Below, piece after piece: positions 24,152 through 35,653 of a DNA stretch of 64,000 nt (position 1 is its first letter; every line of letters begins with the position of its first letter). This stretch comes from Smittia aterrima (Eukaryota > Arthropoda > Insecta > Diptera > Chironomidae). The notes beneath the pieces were generated by a model, which was not told the DNA's origin, did no database searches, and saw nothing but the letters and a program-made list of their open reading frames with translations. The stretch is from positions 18,104,854 to 18,168,853 of the forward strand of contig CP093830.1 in NCBI GenBank assembly GCA_033063855.1, in the 5' to 3' direction. A program made the position numbers and the translations under genes.

Positions 24152-27100
24152 TTACAATTGCAGGATATTGATAGCTGACTTTGTGACGACTGGAGCAATT
24201 CCAAAGTCTTCCAGTTCAACGATGTTCTTCTTCAATTCATTTTTATCAGTTGATTTCAAGAGCTCAACGAATTTTTCGCGCTTTTTATCGTTGACGAATG
24301 CGATGAAGACGGCAGCCATGTGTGGACGTTCCAAACGCAAGCACAAATTGATGAACTCTTCGAGATTTAGGAATGTTGAGATTGGACACTTCTGGAGGAG
24401 AATGAAAGCTTTCGAGAGCTTCAAGTCTTGTTCGTAGGAATGAACTTTGGTTGCGTGAATGAACGGCTCACGAATCACACATTCCCAAGCAAGTTTCAGG
24501 TTGCTCAAGTGCAGAAGATTGGAATGTGTCGAGAGAATCTCAACCAGGATTGACAAGTGTTGGACCTAAAACAGAAGAAAACATTAGAATTCCTCTTTAG
24601 ATAATCTTTAAGCTACAAACCATTTTAAGTGACACCATTTGCTTCAAGATTCCGTTCCAGATTTGAGGCAAGTAAATGTCAAAGCCTAAGCAGATGAACG
24701 ACATAACTTCCAAGCCCTTAAAGTTATTGTGTTGGCTGGTCCAAAGCTTTTTCAAGATCTCAACTTTATCCATCTCTTTCAACTTTTCGGGCTTGTAATG
24801 CATTCCGAATTGCTTGAGATAGTGACATGACTTGATGAGTAAGTAGTTGCTTGGATTAATTATTTCCATGTAAGTGGAGCTCTCGGAATCAACGAGTTTA
24901 GCGAAGCACTCGTAGATTTGCAACTGATTCTCATTGTTGTTGACGCTGCTTCCCAGTTCGGAAACTAAGAATTCCATTGCTTCTTTCTTGGTCCAGCTTC
25001 GAAGAATGTAATGAGCACGTAGAACGCTTTCATCGCTCACGAATTCGACTTCATCTTGAGTTCCTATGAAGTCTTCGTAAACTGTCTCATTCATGTGATC
25101 GCCTTCATCCATGCTCGTGTTGTTAGAGAAGCCAAGCCATTTCTGCAGAAGATTGATCTGAACTGTCAGCAAATCGAGATCATAGAGATTAGCCAATTCC
25201 CCGCAAATCTTGTTGATGTCTTTCTTTTGCGGTTGAAGAATTGATTCGTGTTGATAAAGAGCATCGATCAAAGCTCTTGGATTCTCAACCAGTTGCATCA
25301 ACTTGTCGTCGATTAATCCGTAAAGATGAAGCAAGTGTTGTGTCTTTAGCATTGGATACTTTCTCTTGATGCGTTCAACGACATCGCTGTACTTTTCTTG
25401 CGCTAATAATTCCTCCTCATGAGCGATTGCAAATTTCCAGCATTCGTAAGCAGCTTCGACTTGATCGCTACCTTCTGGCGAATGGGTTACATTAAAGAAG
25501 AGAATAGCAAGTTGCTTACTCTTATTCTTCAATCGACTAACCATTCGTAGAGTCTGTTGAAGGAATGCGTTATTAGTCGGCTTCAAGTTCCACTCATTTC
25601 CTCCAGCAACTTCGATTTTTGATTTCAGCTCCATAATCGAGTTCTTGATCGCTTTCATTGCACAATTTTCAAGTCGTTCTTCGATGTTTATTTTCCCGTG
25701 CGATGCATGCAATGAAATCAGCGGAGAAAACTTTTCAAATGTATCAACGTTTAAATCCTCAGTGAGGAATGTTTCTGGCATATTCTCCATCATAGGTTTG
25801 AAAGGCAAGCGATATTTGGAAATGTTCGGCAAAATGCTGTTGTCTGTTTGAATCTTCGTCCACATTTCTGATTCTAACTGCTCAGCGCGACGACGCTTGC
25901 CAGTTAACTTCAGTTTGAGAAGCAACAAAATCTGTCGCTGAATTTTCTGCTCGACTGGAAGTTCTCGGCACTGCTCGATGATGCTTAAGACAGCTAAGTA
26001 CATCTCGTAGAAGTAAAAGTTGATCTTCTTGATGAAACTTTGCATTTCCTGAGCGAGCAATGTAGTGTTTGTGACTTCATTTAAGTATGGAGAGCATTTC
26101 TTGAGAATCATTTCTGTCGATGTCTTAACAACAACTTCATCCTTTCCAAACTCGTCTGGTTTAACTTCGAAATCGAACTCGTGAGTTCTCAACACGATTC
26201 GGATTTGATTGATTAAAGCTTCTTGATAGTCCCAGCGGAAGTCTTTTGACAGCTTCTTTAGCAACTCGACGTTGAGTGGACGATTTTTCAGATCTTTCAG
26301 CAGCTCGCTTATGCTCATTGAATCGTAGTTTGTTTTAAAACGAATCGATGGATCATATTTGCACAGCTCCGAGTAATAAAAGAACTTGAGTCGGTTCTCC
26401 CGCTCGTCAGCCCCAGAATTTGTATTCCCGATGTAATTGTTGTACATTTCAGAGAATGTTGAGAACGCGATTTTCTGTGAGTTGTTGGTGAGAGCGTTTC
26501 GTAAATAATCAATGCAAACGTCTCGATTGATTTCAGTTCTCAAGATTCTGAATGCCGACATGTAATCAGGTTCCTTCTGGCTCAGCATGAACTTAAGGAC
26601 TTTCTTGTTAACGCTCGAAACGAAAGGCTGCGGAATGATAATATGGTTGACTTTCTTTTGATTCTCGATGACTAGATTCATAATCGTGATGACTGGCTCG
26701 TGTTGTTTTATCTTCAGGAGATTCTCAAGAGAACCGAAGAAGTTGTTCTTGATGCTAATTGGAGAAATTGATTAGAAATAAAGAAAGAGAATAAAATTTT
26801 AGAAACTTACTGTTCGATGTCTGCTTGCATGTCGACAAGAGTTTGGAACTTTTGATAGGGCTCCAGTTGCAATACAAAAATACTAATTTTGAAACTGTTA
26901 CAGATGCAGCGAAGAACTGGATTTAAATTGTCATCGACTTTATGCTGTGAACATAAAATAAAGAATTTTAGTTATCACTCTCAAATAAAAAATTCTTTTT
27001 TTACCTCTTTTACGACAGATGGTTTATCGTCAAACTCTTCAAAGACTGAGAATGTTTCACGGCGTTTTCCGTTTGTTGCATGTCCGTTTTGACTTGACCC

Positions 27101-30100
27101 GAAGATTCCTATGTCAATCGAACGCTCGGCCTTTGTTGCTTTGATGACATCGTAGGGATAATAATGACGGCCAATCTGAATCCACTTGAGTAAGTCCATG
27201 ATGAATTCGTGGTGAATGATATCGTAGTGAACAAGAGTTTTTATCAAGAACTCAAAGGCCAGAGGGAACGTTAAGGGATCGTAGTGATCGAAGCTGCTCT
27301 TGAGATTATTCTCGAAGTACATGATTTGTTGGGAAATTAAAAGAACAGTCAAATCAATTGCACTTGCGATTTCCTTTTTCTCTATGAAGTCGATCGATGA
27401 GATGAGACCATCCATGATCTGGCAAGTGATGTAGAGATTGTTCAACTTTTGGCACAGCAACTTGTAAGCATCAAAGCGATTGAAAGCGAAAGTGGCAAAC
27501 AACAGGTTCATCTTATTCCACATTTTGTCAATTGAATGACGCTCATTGATTTCTTTGACGATATTTTGAATTCCTTCTTCGAACATGCGATTTCTCTCGC
27601 TCTCTGATCCAAGAGTCTTGCAGCTGAGATTCTTCAATTTGAACTCTTCGCGGACTCGAACAATATTTCGTAGTTTCTTGAGACGCAACTCTTGGAATGT
27701 TGATTTGAAATCATCGGACAATACTTTCAATCGTCGGACAAACATCTGAGCAGCTTCAATCAGATTATCTGCTTCGTTCTTGTCTTCAAACTCTTCGTTG
27801 TCAATGATTTGAACAAAGGTGTTGCCTAATTGTTGAAACAGCAACTTACTGAGCTCGAAATGATTTTCTTCCAGTTCTTCGACCACTTGCATTAGCTCAT
27901 CGATTCTTCCTTTTTCAGCGAGATGAAGAAGCAAATGGAAGTAAGCTTCTCTTGCAATATCAGGCGACGACCTAACAAGTATTTTGATGTCTTCCATCAT
28001 TTCTGGCAAATCCACTTTCATGATTCTAAAGATCAACTTCATTCGGTCTTGCTGCAAGTCGAAGTAGTCCACTGGCCACTGATACTTCACTTTGATCATC
28101 TTAATCGCTTGAGTTTTGTGCTCGATGTAGATTGCATTAGCTAAAGGATGACTGCTAGTCGATCCAAGCATCGCGAGAGGAAGAACAACGTTATTCCATG
28201 GCACTGGTGAGACTTTCAATACGAGCAACGCTGAACTGAGACGATTTTCCTCGTTGTGGAGCAGTTCAATGCAAGCAACTGCTCGTTCTTGCCAGTATCC
28301 GATGTTTTTGTTGGTACAAAGGAACTGAATGTATTTGACGATTGTTTCTTCGGGTGATCCTCCACGTTCAGTGAAGATCGGATAAAGAAAATCGTTGACC
28401 ATTCTCTTGAGATTGCTCATTTGAATACGTTGGAGAAGACGATAAGCAGTTTCTTCAATAGATCGTTTGCTGTAATCATCCAAAGTCATTGTAAGATGAT
28501 AAGTTTTCTTAAGAACTGACATTTCCTCAAGAGTGAAGATCAACTGCTGAATCTTGTCCATGTTGTTGTGATAAGAACGGCGAATGTCCTCAAACATGAA
28601 CTTGACATTCTTGAAGATCTCGTTGATATTGTTAATGAATTCAAGCCCAATCTCTGGCCAAGAGTTTGAGAACTGCAATCCTCGTGTTCGCTCGAGACTC
28701 CAATCAACCAAATACGTCATCTCATTGGGATAAAGTTGAAAGAAGCAAGGAGAGAAGTGCTTCAACCATTGAATGAGTTGGAATGGTTCGATCGTCGTTG
28801 GAATGTTCACAATCCATTTATGGAAATGTTCCAAATTGAGTTTTGGCATGATCGATGATGAGTGACGAGAGAAGATCAAACATGACATTAGAACATCTGA
28901 TTTAAAGTAATCCATAGCAATGCGAGCCATGTCCTTTTGGTAAAGAAATTTGATCCATTGCATGTTGCACTCGTCAGGATCGATCAAGCGAAGTGTCTCC
29001 AAACGTAGCAAAAGCTCGTTGATTTCATTCGTTTCCGTTTGATAGAGATTTGTGTCGATATTAGCGAGAAGATATTCGAGGAACGTTGTCATGCTTGTTC
29101 GTTCAGGAATCTCACACAAATGAAGTGTCGCTAAGAAGTTTTTATCTTCGATTTTGGTCAGCTGAGTCATTAGTTCATCGAAGGTTCCCTCGAACTTTGA
29201 GCAAGTTGGTTTCAAGGTTTGAATCTTGACGAGAGATTTTCTTACTTTTGCTTCGTAAAGTGGCTCAAGGCTCAACTCAGATTGCTTGGCGAACTCTTCA
29301 GCTTCCTCGAAATGTCCTCTAGAAAGAAGTTTTCTGAATCTTTCTTCTGGATCAGTTTCGATTATGGATTTGATTTCAATTGTTTGCACAAATTTGTTCT
29401 CGTTCATGGTTCCCGAGACAAAGTACATGTTGACATCAGACTTTTGTTGTGAGACCAGCCATGTTGGACCAGAAAGAGCTAACTCTGTCTTGCAAGCCAT
29501 GCTTGGGAACTCAACAACTTTCATTGTGTGATCGTTGTTGTCACTCGACAAAATGAGGAGCTCATTGTATTCATTATTTGACTCCAAAATTCTCAGATCG
29601 TCGATCATTTCTTTGCTTTTCTTGACTAAGCGAACTGTCTTTGTGTATGGACAAATCTCTGCAAAGTCACCGCTATCTGTTAGGCCAAGAACGAAGCTTT
29701 CCAACTTCAAAATCTTCTTGACTCTTGTAATATTTTTCGGGTACTTGATGCGATCGACGTGATTTGATGAAATGAAGTAAATACTGTCAGCGCCGCATGC
29801 AATGTAAATCTCTCCGTCGTAGGTTTGAACACAGCAGAAAGCAATTACTGTGTTAGCAAGTCTAGAGCAAGCCACCTTTGTTATAGTAACTGTAGCACAT
29901 TCGATGGTTACATCAGCATTTGATGAAATAGCTTCAGCTAATTTCTGTTCATCAATGTTCTGGATCTTGTAAACCTTTCCGTTGCTGCACATTACGGTGA
30001 AGTCTTCATTTGATTGAATGATGTCGACGAAAGATCCTTCCTTGGAATTGACATCGGCTTCGTCGATCATTCTTTAGAAGAAATAAATGAAAAGTTCGTT

Positions 30101-30565
30101 AATGTCTAGAGCTAACAATTCAAGAAGGCAACGATTTTAAATTTGAAAACTGAACTTACAAATTAAAGATTGGAATTCCTTTGATGTGAACGCCATGAAT
30201 GTTTCCATCTGATAAACAACAAACCAATACATCTCCACTTTTGCTGAGAGCGAAGCATTCGATTTCTGCTGAGAAATCCAGAAACTGACAATCCTTTCCA
30301 TCTTTGTCTTCGAGAAAGATCAAACTTTTATCGACAGTGACGAAGATCTTATTGTCTTCCAATGTTGCTTTGACACGAGGATTCCGGGAACTCTAAAGAA
30401 CAAAAGAATTCTTAGAAATCAACAAATTTCGCAAATAAAATGTCTGACCTTTTCGTTGTTTGTTATTTTGAATAATCCATTAGTAAAGAACGAGTTACCG
30501 AGAGTATCGTCTTCATTTTCTGATGGCTCAAACTTATTCCAGGAATTTGATACCACACTTGCCAT
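24152..30565 (-). CDS. rod: Rough deal / KNTC1, RZZ kinetochore checkpoint subunit (intact copy)
   Basis: Six coding exons on the minus strand (30565-30449, 30392-30160, 30071-27005, 26944-26811, 26754-24621, 24565-24152) join in frame to 2032 residues, close to the size of Drosophila Rod. The start is ATG 30565 (MASVVSNSWNKFEPSENEDD). The N-terminal about 350 residues are beta-strand-rich, as expected for the Rod beta-propeller. The family mark TDPEERFRKLLSRGHFEEA lies near residue 357, and the rest is alpha-solenoid-like. Rod forms the RZZ complex with Zw10 and Zwilch at unattached kinetochores and recruits dynein/Spindly and Mad1-Mad2. It shares a 163-bp head-to-head promoter with Tim29. 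It is the only complete copy of three in the window: 48007-54416 is a pseudogene and 40190-41832 a fragment. Confidence 0.92.
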
Positions 30566-30728
30566 TATTTAGCTTTGATAAGTGTAATTAAACTTTATTT
30601 GTTTCAGGAGCTTCCTTTTTTCCGTTGAAATTTAATTCTTTGATAAGTGGTGAACTAAAGTGGTGAATGGTAAGTCGCGGGCCTGGGAATTTCATTTGTT
30701 GTTGATTGAAAAAGCAAGAATTTAGAAA
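30566..30728. promoter_or_regulatory. Bidirectional promoter rod / Tim29 with 27-bp motif
   Basis: Only 163 bp separate the divergent start codons. The interval holds TGATAAGTGGTGAACTAAAG followed by TGGTGAA (30641-30667). An identical 27-mer occurs in the gdl/PPM1G promoter (32181-32207) and in both block B equivalents (54492-54518 and 56090-56116). There is no obvious TATA box, in keeping with housekeeping genes. The motif is not one I recognise; it contains a GATAA core and a repeated GTGGTGAA/AGTGGTGAA half. Confidence 0.55.
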
Positions 30729-31334
30729 ATGTCTTTAAAAACGATCACGACAAAGCTTCCGAGCCTTCAGCTCCCAGAGAAACTCAAGGGAACAATTGTT
30801 GAAAGATGGGCTAATTACTGGAAAGGACTGGCAAGGGATTATAAAGGTAAATTCAATGTTTTTCTTATAAAACATTTTTATTCTCAATTTCTATAAATTT
30901 TAGATGTTGCAATTGAATCTTACAAGAACGTTCGTGCCAAGCCAAGAAAATCAGCAATCTATGGATCGCTTGGGCTATTTCTTTACGGTTGCTGTAAGAC
31001 AAATCCTGGACACAGAGAGTTCATCGAGCAATTAAGAAAATCTGAGCAAATGATATCTCTTGTCACGCTTGACTCTCAAAATCCTAATTCATCGGAATAC
31101 GTGAAGATGCTTGTTAGATCGCAAAACAACGATACCTTAAGAATCAACTCTCTAGGATTTTTCTCGATTATGTGGCTAGACGACAACGCATCTGACCTTT
31201 CAACTTATGGAGCTAAATGCGATTATCTTCAACCAGAATTTGAGAACTTTCATGAGAGAATCATCGACATTGGCTGGTTCAATAACTGGTGGAATTTAGA
31301 GAAACAACTCAAAGACTATGATGTTAATTACTAG
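30729..31334 (+). CDS. TIMM29: Mitochondrial inner-membrane translocase subunit Tim29 (block A copy)
   Basis: Two exons (30729-30846 and 30904-31334) encode 182 residues. The ERWANYWKGLARDYKDVAIE stretch followed by basic KPRKSAIYGSLGLFLYGCC (single membrane segment, about residues 56-70) and a C-terminal acidic/aromatic region match the TIM29 (DUF2366) family. Tim29 is a metazoan-type component of the TIM22 carrier translocase in the mitochondrial inner membrane. It is divergent with rod and ends 47 bp from the stop of the convergent gdl, so the two 3' UTRs must be very short or overlap. The block B copy appears identical at nucleotide level across the gene, including the intron. Identification is by pattern, so a little less certain than its neighbours. 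Confidence 0.82.
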
Positions 31335-31381
31335 GTTTTTATGAACAGAAACATTTTAATAAATAAGAACAAAGTGTTCAG

Positions 31382-31955
31382 CTAGCAGTCAATGACTTTT
31401 TGAATTTTAAGGATAAAGTTGATTAAGTGCATTTGTGTAGTTATCGATTGTTTATCAAAAGTTTCATTGAACCCAGGAATGGAAAGTGCCGAGAGAACTT
31501 GCTGCTGCTCCTTTACAGTGTCGTCCAATTGTTGAATGATATTCTGGTCAATGTCTCGAATCTTCTTCTCATGCTGAATCTTTACGAGAGTTACTGTATG
31601 AGCTAATTCACTTTCTTTTAATGTTCTTGTGTATTCTTCGATTTCTTGTTGGTTCGCTAAGATCTGTTCATCTCTCTGCTTCTTCAAAATTATCTCCGTT
31701 GTGTTCTGGCATTCTCTGAGCTCATTGACGATTGCGAAAATGTTAGCGTCTTCGACTAATAAGTTAGCTAAAAGAAAAGAGATAATTCAAAAGCTCTGAA
31801 GTAACAAAATTCTGTTTACCGAGTAACGAAAGATTTTCCAAAGGAATCCTAGAGCTATTTTCATAAGGAAGTTTCGCATGAAGCTCCTTTAGTTTCTCGT
31901 TAACGTAATAAATCTTTTGTTGCTTCTTCTGTTGAATTTCGTCGTTGTTTTCCAT
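31382..31955 (-). CDS. gdl: Gonadal / DGCR6-family coiled-coil protein (intact copy)
   Basis: Two exons (31955-31820 and 31767-31382) give 173 residues. Family marks are LPYENSSRIPLENLSLLANLLVEDANIFAIV-type spacing near the N-terminus (LPYE, then LLVEDANIF), a long central coiled coil rich in Gln/Glu/Lys, and the closing IPGF followed by QMHLINFILKIQ. These match DGCR6 of vertebrates and gonadal (gdl) of Drosophila, a small conserved protein of poorly defined function. The start is ATG 31955; an upstream in-frame TTG was not used. It is head-to-head with PPM1G (408 bp between starts) and tail-to-tail with Tim29. The block B copy is disrupted by a 50-nt insertion. Confidence 0.85.
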
Positions 31956-32363
31956 TTTCAAAGTTTATTTAACTAGAGAGCACGGTGGTTGTCTCCGGCC
32001 TACGGCCTAAGACAACCACGCAACCCGCGACCTATACGCCGGTCAAACTCCGGCCCATCACTCAACCCGTATAGAAATACACAATTTCAATAAAGAGTCA
32101 AAAAAAATGTTTTCTAATTCCTGACCGAAAACAATACTCCTGGCCCGACCATTTTTTGAAAAAAAAAATGTGGGCCGGAGTGATAAGTGGTGAACTAAAG
32201 TGGTGAACTTGCCGAAAGTTCATAAAGCCGAGTCGATTAACAAAAAGCGCACCCAGACAAACAGCTAAATTTTTCGCGCTAACTATTTCGAGTTTAAACA
32301 CAATAAAAAAGCAACGAAAAGTGTTCAATTTCATTTATGCGAGTGATCGGTTGACGCTAAAAC
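31956..32363. promoter_or_regulatory. Bidirectional promoter gdl / PPM1G with two hairpins and the 27-bp motif
   Basis: The interval holds a hairpin with a perfect 10-bp stem, GTGGTTGTCT (31985-31994) against AGACAACCAC (32010-32019), whose loop carries repeated CGGCCTA. A second inverted repeat (32136-32181; ACTCC-GGCCC...GGGCCGGAGT around A/T runs) abuts the 27-bp motif (32181-32207) shared with the rod/Tim29 promoter. It is GC-richer than its surroundings. Functions are not known; position between divergent starts suggests promoter elements. Confidence 0.5.
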
Positions 32364-34586
32364 ATGGGCAGCTACTTAGATAAGCCGGAAACGACAAAGA
32401 AGTCGGCAATTGATGAAGACGAAACTTTTTTAATCGGCTCGTCGTCGATGCAGGTAAGAAATTCTTCGAAATGTTAATCTCACATAAGTTTAATTTAATC
32501 TTTTCGATCTTATTAGGGATGGAGAATAAATCAAGAGGTAAGTTCATTAGCTAAATTTCTTAAAAAGCAATTTTTAAGAAAACCGCAAAAAAGCAAGGTT
32601 AGGTATTAATCTCGATATTTATTCTTCTTTGCGCTCAATTTTAGGATGCCCACAATTGCATACTCAGTTTTGGAGATAGGATCTCGTTCTTCGCTGTGTA
32701 CGACGGTCACGGAGGATCAGAAGTCGCCGAATATTGCAGCTTGAAACTTCCCCAGTTTCTGAAAGAACTCGAAACATTCAAGTCCGGAAACTTTGAACAA
32801 GCTTTGAAAGATGCATTCATTGGCTTTGATGCTACTCTGCTCGACGACAAGGTTATCGAAGAATTGCGTCAAATGGCTCGTAAGAATCCTGACTACGAGG
32901 ACTCGGAAATGGATGAAGATGATGAGACAACCGAAGAAATCATGAACCTTCACCAAGAAGCCACAATGCCGCTTAATGAAGTATTGGAGAAATACAAGGG
33001 AAACAAGGACGCAATCGCAAAGATTCAGACCGTCCAACGACTGATGGGATTCGCCCCTAAAGAGAAAGGAGAATCTGCTGGGCCATCAAGCTCTCAAGCA
33101 GCAACTGCTGGTGGATCATCGTCATCCTCTTCATCATCTCCGCCAAAACCATCTGGAAGTGGAAACACTCCAAAGAAATCAGCTTCCGATAACGAAGTCA
33201 GCAGCTCAAGCTGCAAGCCGATATCAGATAATGATGCTGACACAGCTGAACCAAGCTCTTCGAGCGGAGCTGCTCCCGACAGTACACACACGACCATTCC
33301 AAAAGCCACCGAACAACCAAGCAGTGTCAGTGCACCCGAACAAAGTACAACAGAGAGCGTTCCTCAAGAAAGTGCTCAGACATCAGCAAACGGAAGTGTT
33401 TCAGGATCCGATTGCAAAACCACAAAGAAATCTAGTGATGATGAAGTCATTTCATCGTCATCAGTTCAAGAAAATGGCGAGAGCAACAACAGTTGCCCAT
33501 CATCATCACAGACGGCCACAGCAGGAGGTTCATCGAGCAGCGCTTCACCTGCCCCAAAAGTTCCAAATCATATTTCAAGCTCGTCATTGCCTGAAACAGA
33601 CACTGACTCCTCGTCGGATGATGAAAATGACGAGACATACAAAGAATCTCCAGCAAAGCCTAAACCACTGAATAGTGACGATGACACCACCGAAGAAGAC
33701 GCCGATCCTGATGATGAAGATCTCGACGAAGAGGAAGAAATGTCTGGTGAGGAAGAAGAAGAAGAGGATGAGACTTTCGATGATGAGTTCATGAACAACA
33801 TGGAGACTGGGCCAGGAAAAGCTTCAGGATGTACAGCCGTAGTCGCCTTGGTTTCCGGTCGCGAACTCTTTGTTGCTAATGCTGGCGACTCGCGATGCAT
33901 CGTATGTCGAAGCGGCAAAGTGGTTGAAATGTCATTCGATCATAAACCAGAAGATGAGATTGAATTGAACCGCATTCGTAATGCAGGTGGTCGTGTTACT
34001 CTTGATGGACGTGTCAACGGTGGACTTAACTTGTCTCGTGCTATTGGTGATCATGGCTATAAAACAAACAAGGAACTCACAGCTGAAGAGCAAATGATTT
34101 CAGCTCTCCCAGATCTCAAACACCTCACGCTTGAACCAAGCGACGAGTTCATGGTATTGGCTTGTGATGGTATTTGGAACTACATGACGAACGAAGAAGT
34201 CGTAGGGTTCGTGAAGACGCGAATCGATGCTGGAAAATTGTCTCTAGCTGAGATTTGCGAAGAAGTAAGTTTATTAAATTAAAATTTCTCTCACGATCTT
34301 TAATTTAAATCATCTTTCGCAGCTCTTCCACAACTGTCTCGCTCCCAACACAATTGGAGATGGAACTGGCTGTGACAACATGACAGCGATCATCGTGAAG
34401 TTCAAGCCTGAACTTTTTGATTTGCCAGCTTCTCAATCTGCCGAAGCCAACGCTGAAACACAGAAGATGGCACGTAAACGATCTTGCGAAGACGACGGAG
34501 AAGCTGAAGCTCTTCAAAGCTGCGACAAGAAACAAAAAATTGAAGACGATTTAACTCCCGCTGCTGTTGACACATCAACAACTTAA
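32364..34586 (+). CDS. PPM1G: PP2C-type Ser/Thr phosphatase PPM1G (intact copy)
   Basis: Four exons (32364-32453, 32517-32537 which is only 21 nt, 32645-34264, 34323-34586) encode 664 residues. The N-terminus MGSYLDKP is a likely myristoylation site as in PPM1G orthologues. Catalytic marks are GWRINQEDAHN (31-41), VYDGHGG (55-61), then a long Ser-rich and acidic insertion (about 130-425), TAVVAL, ANAGDSR, SRAIGDHGYK, ACDGIWNYM and GCDNMT; all metal-binding Asp residues are present. The tail has a basic nuclear signal (KMARKRS, KKQK). PPM1G dephosphorylates splicing factors and histone H2A-H2B in the nucleus of other animals. The split catalytic domain with an acidic insertion is diagnostic. 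It converges with IFT20. The block B copy is a decayed version. Confidence 0.94.
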
Positions 34587-35130
34587 GCCGCGTCCAATCT
34601 CCATCAACCACAAAAATAATTTATGAATTGACACTCATGTTTTTCCATTTCATTTGTCATCTTAACCCTTTGCGTAACTTTAAACTCTTAATTTTTCAAA
34701 CTCAAGCAAAACGTCGTCAACTGGCGAATCAAAATTTTCTTTCAAACAATCTTGAATAATTTCAAATCATTAAACTAAACTTTCTTTGTAATCTTGTTTA
34801 TTGAAAGGAGCCGATCTTCTTCTTCTTAATTTCTTCCCAAAAAACTGAATGAAATAATATTTAAATGTAAAGACAAATATTGATATAAGAGAGATTCCTA
34901 CTCGAGATTGATTTTCTTAACGTTTGGTCAAAAAAAGCGCAAGACTCTGGAATCTCAAGTTCAATTGAAGAAAATTCCCATCGGCACTGCTTTCTTCATT
35001 TCTTTTTAATTAATTGAATGAAATTTAATGTAAAGAGAGAGGCGCGTCTTTCCATCAGATTCCGGAAATGTATGTTAAGAAGAAATAGCAAATTAAACTC
35101 AAAATAAAGAAGAAAATTTAAATTTATTCT
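34587..35130. other. Convergent 3' region between PPM1G and IFT20
   Basis: AT-rich spacer with the 3' UTRs of the two convergent genes; no coding sequence. A minus-strand polyadenylation-type TTTATT lies near 34797 and TTTATT also occurs just 5' of the IFT20 stop (35119-35124). Confidence 0.6.
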
Positions 35131-35581
35131 TCATTGATTCTGATGAAAGTTGTCAATGACTTCTTGCATTTCAGATTCGCACCGTTGGAGATATTGCAAT
35201 TCAATCTTAAGCCGATCAAGCTCGAGAGTCCTTTCAATAATTTTCGTTTGAATCTGTTGCTGTTCGAGTTCCTTTTGCTTCGCACTTGAGTTGGCTGCGT
35301 TCTGTTGATTGATGGCGAGCATCTTTTGCTTGTCGACTTCACTTGCGAAAGTTTCTAGATGGCTTGTGATGTCTTGAATTACTTTACGAAAGTCAGCGAG
35401 CTCTGCAATCATCAATTAGAGAATTTCAGTGAGCACAAAACAGAAAATTGAATTTACTTTCGAGGAAAATTTCGTTCTCTTCTTTCAGATCCTGAGTGTC
35501 CTTAGCGACATTTGGCTCAAGAACACGTAGGACGAAGCTCTCATCAACAAACAATCCTTGTTTCTTCAGTTCTTCAGCCAT
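35131..35581 (-). CDS. IFT20: Intraflagellar transport protein IFT20 (block A copy)
   Basis: Two exons (35581-35458 and 35402-35131) encode 131 residues, matching the usual length of about 132. The order is typical: LEPNVAKDTQDLKEEN near residue 22, then KLADFRKVIQ, SHLETFASEVDKQKMLAIN, and a coiled coil with AKQKELEQQQIQTKI to the end. IFT20 is an IFT-B subunit that moves between the Golgi and the ciliary base; in insects it is used for sensory-neuron cilia and sperm. A palindromic X-box 58 bp before the start codon supports RFX control. The block B copy (58258-58708) is also open, with very few changes. Confidence 0.88.
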
Positions 35582-35638
35582 TTCAATTAAAAATTCTCTT
35601 TATTTGCCTTCAATCTATTTTTTGTTTGATGCAAACTC

Positions 35639-35653
35639 GTTGTCCATGACAAC
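35639..35653. promoter_or_regulatory. RFX X-box upstream of IFT20
   Basis: GTTGTCCATGACAAC is a palindrome of two 6-bp arms around a 3-bp centre and fits the X-box consensus (GTNRCC / RGYAAC type) bound by RFX factors, which control ciliary genes across animals. It sits 58 bp upstream of the IFT20 ATG on the promoter side. The same 15-mer is kept at 58766-58780 before the second IFT20 copy. Confidence 0.7.

Noticed and set aside
33111..33671. 186-codon His/Gln-rich plus-strand frame
   Set aside because: Shifted-frame shadow of the Ser-rich insertion of PPM1G.
33568..33918. Ser-rich minus-strand frame
   Set aside because: Antisense shadow of the acidic (GAA/GAT) stretch of PPM1G.
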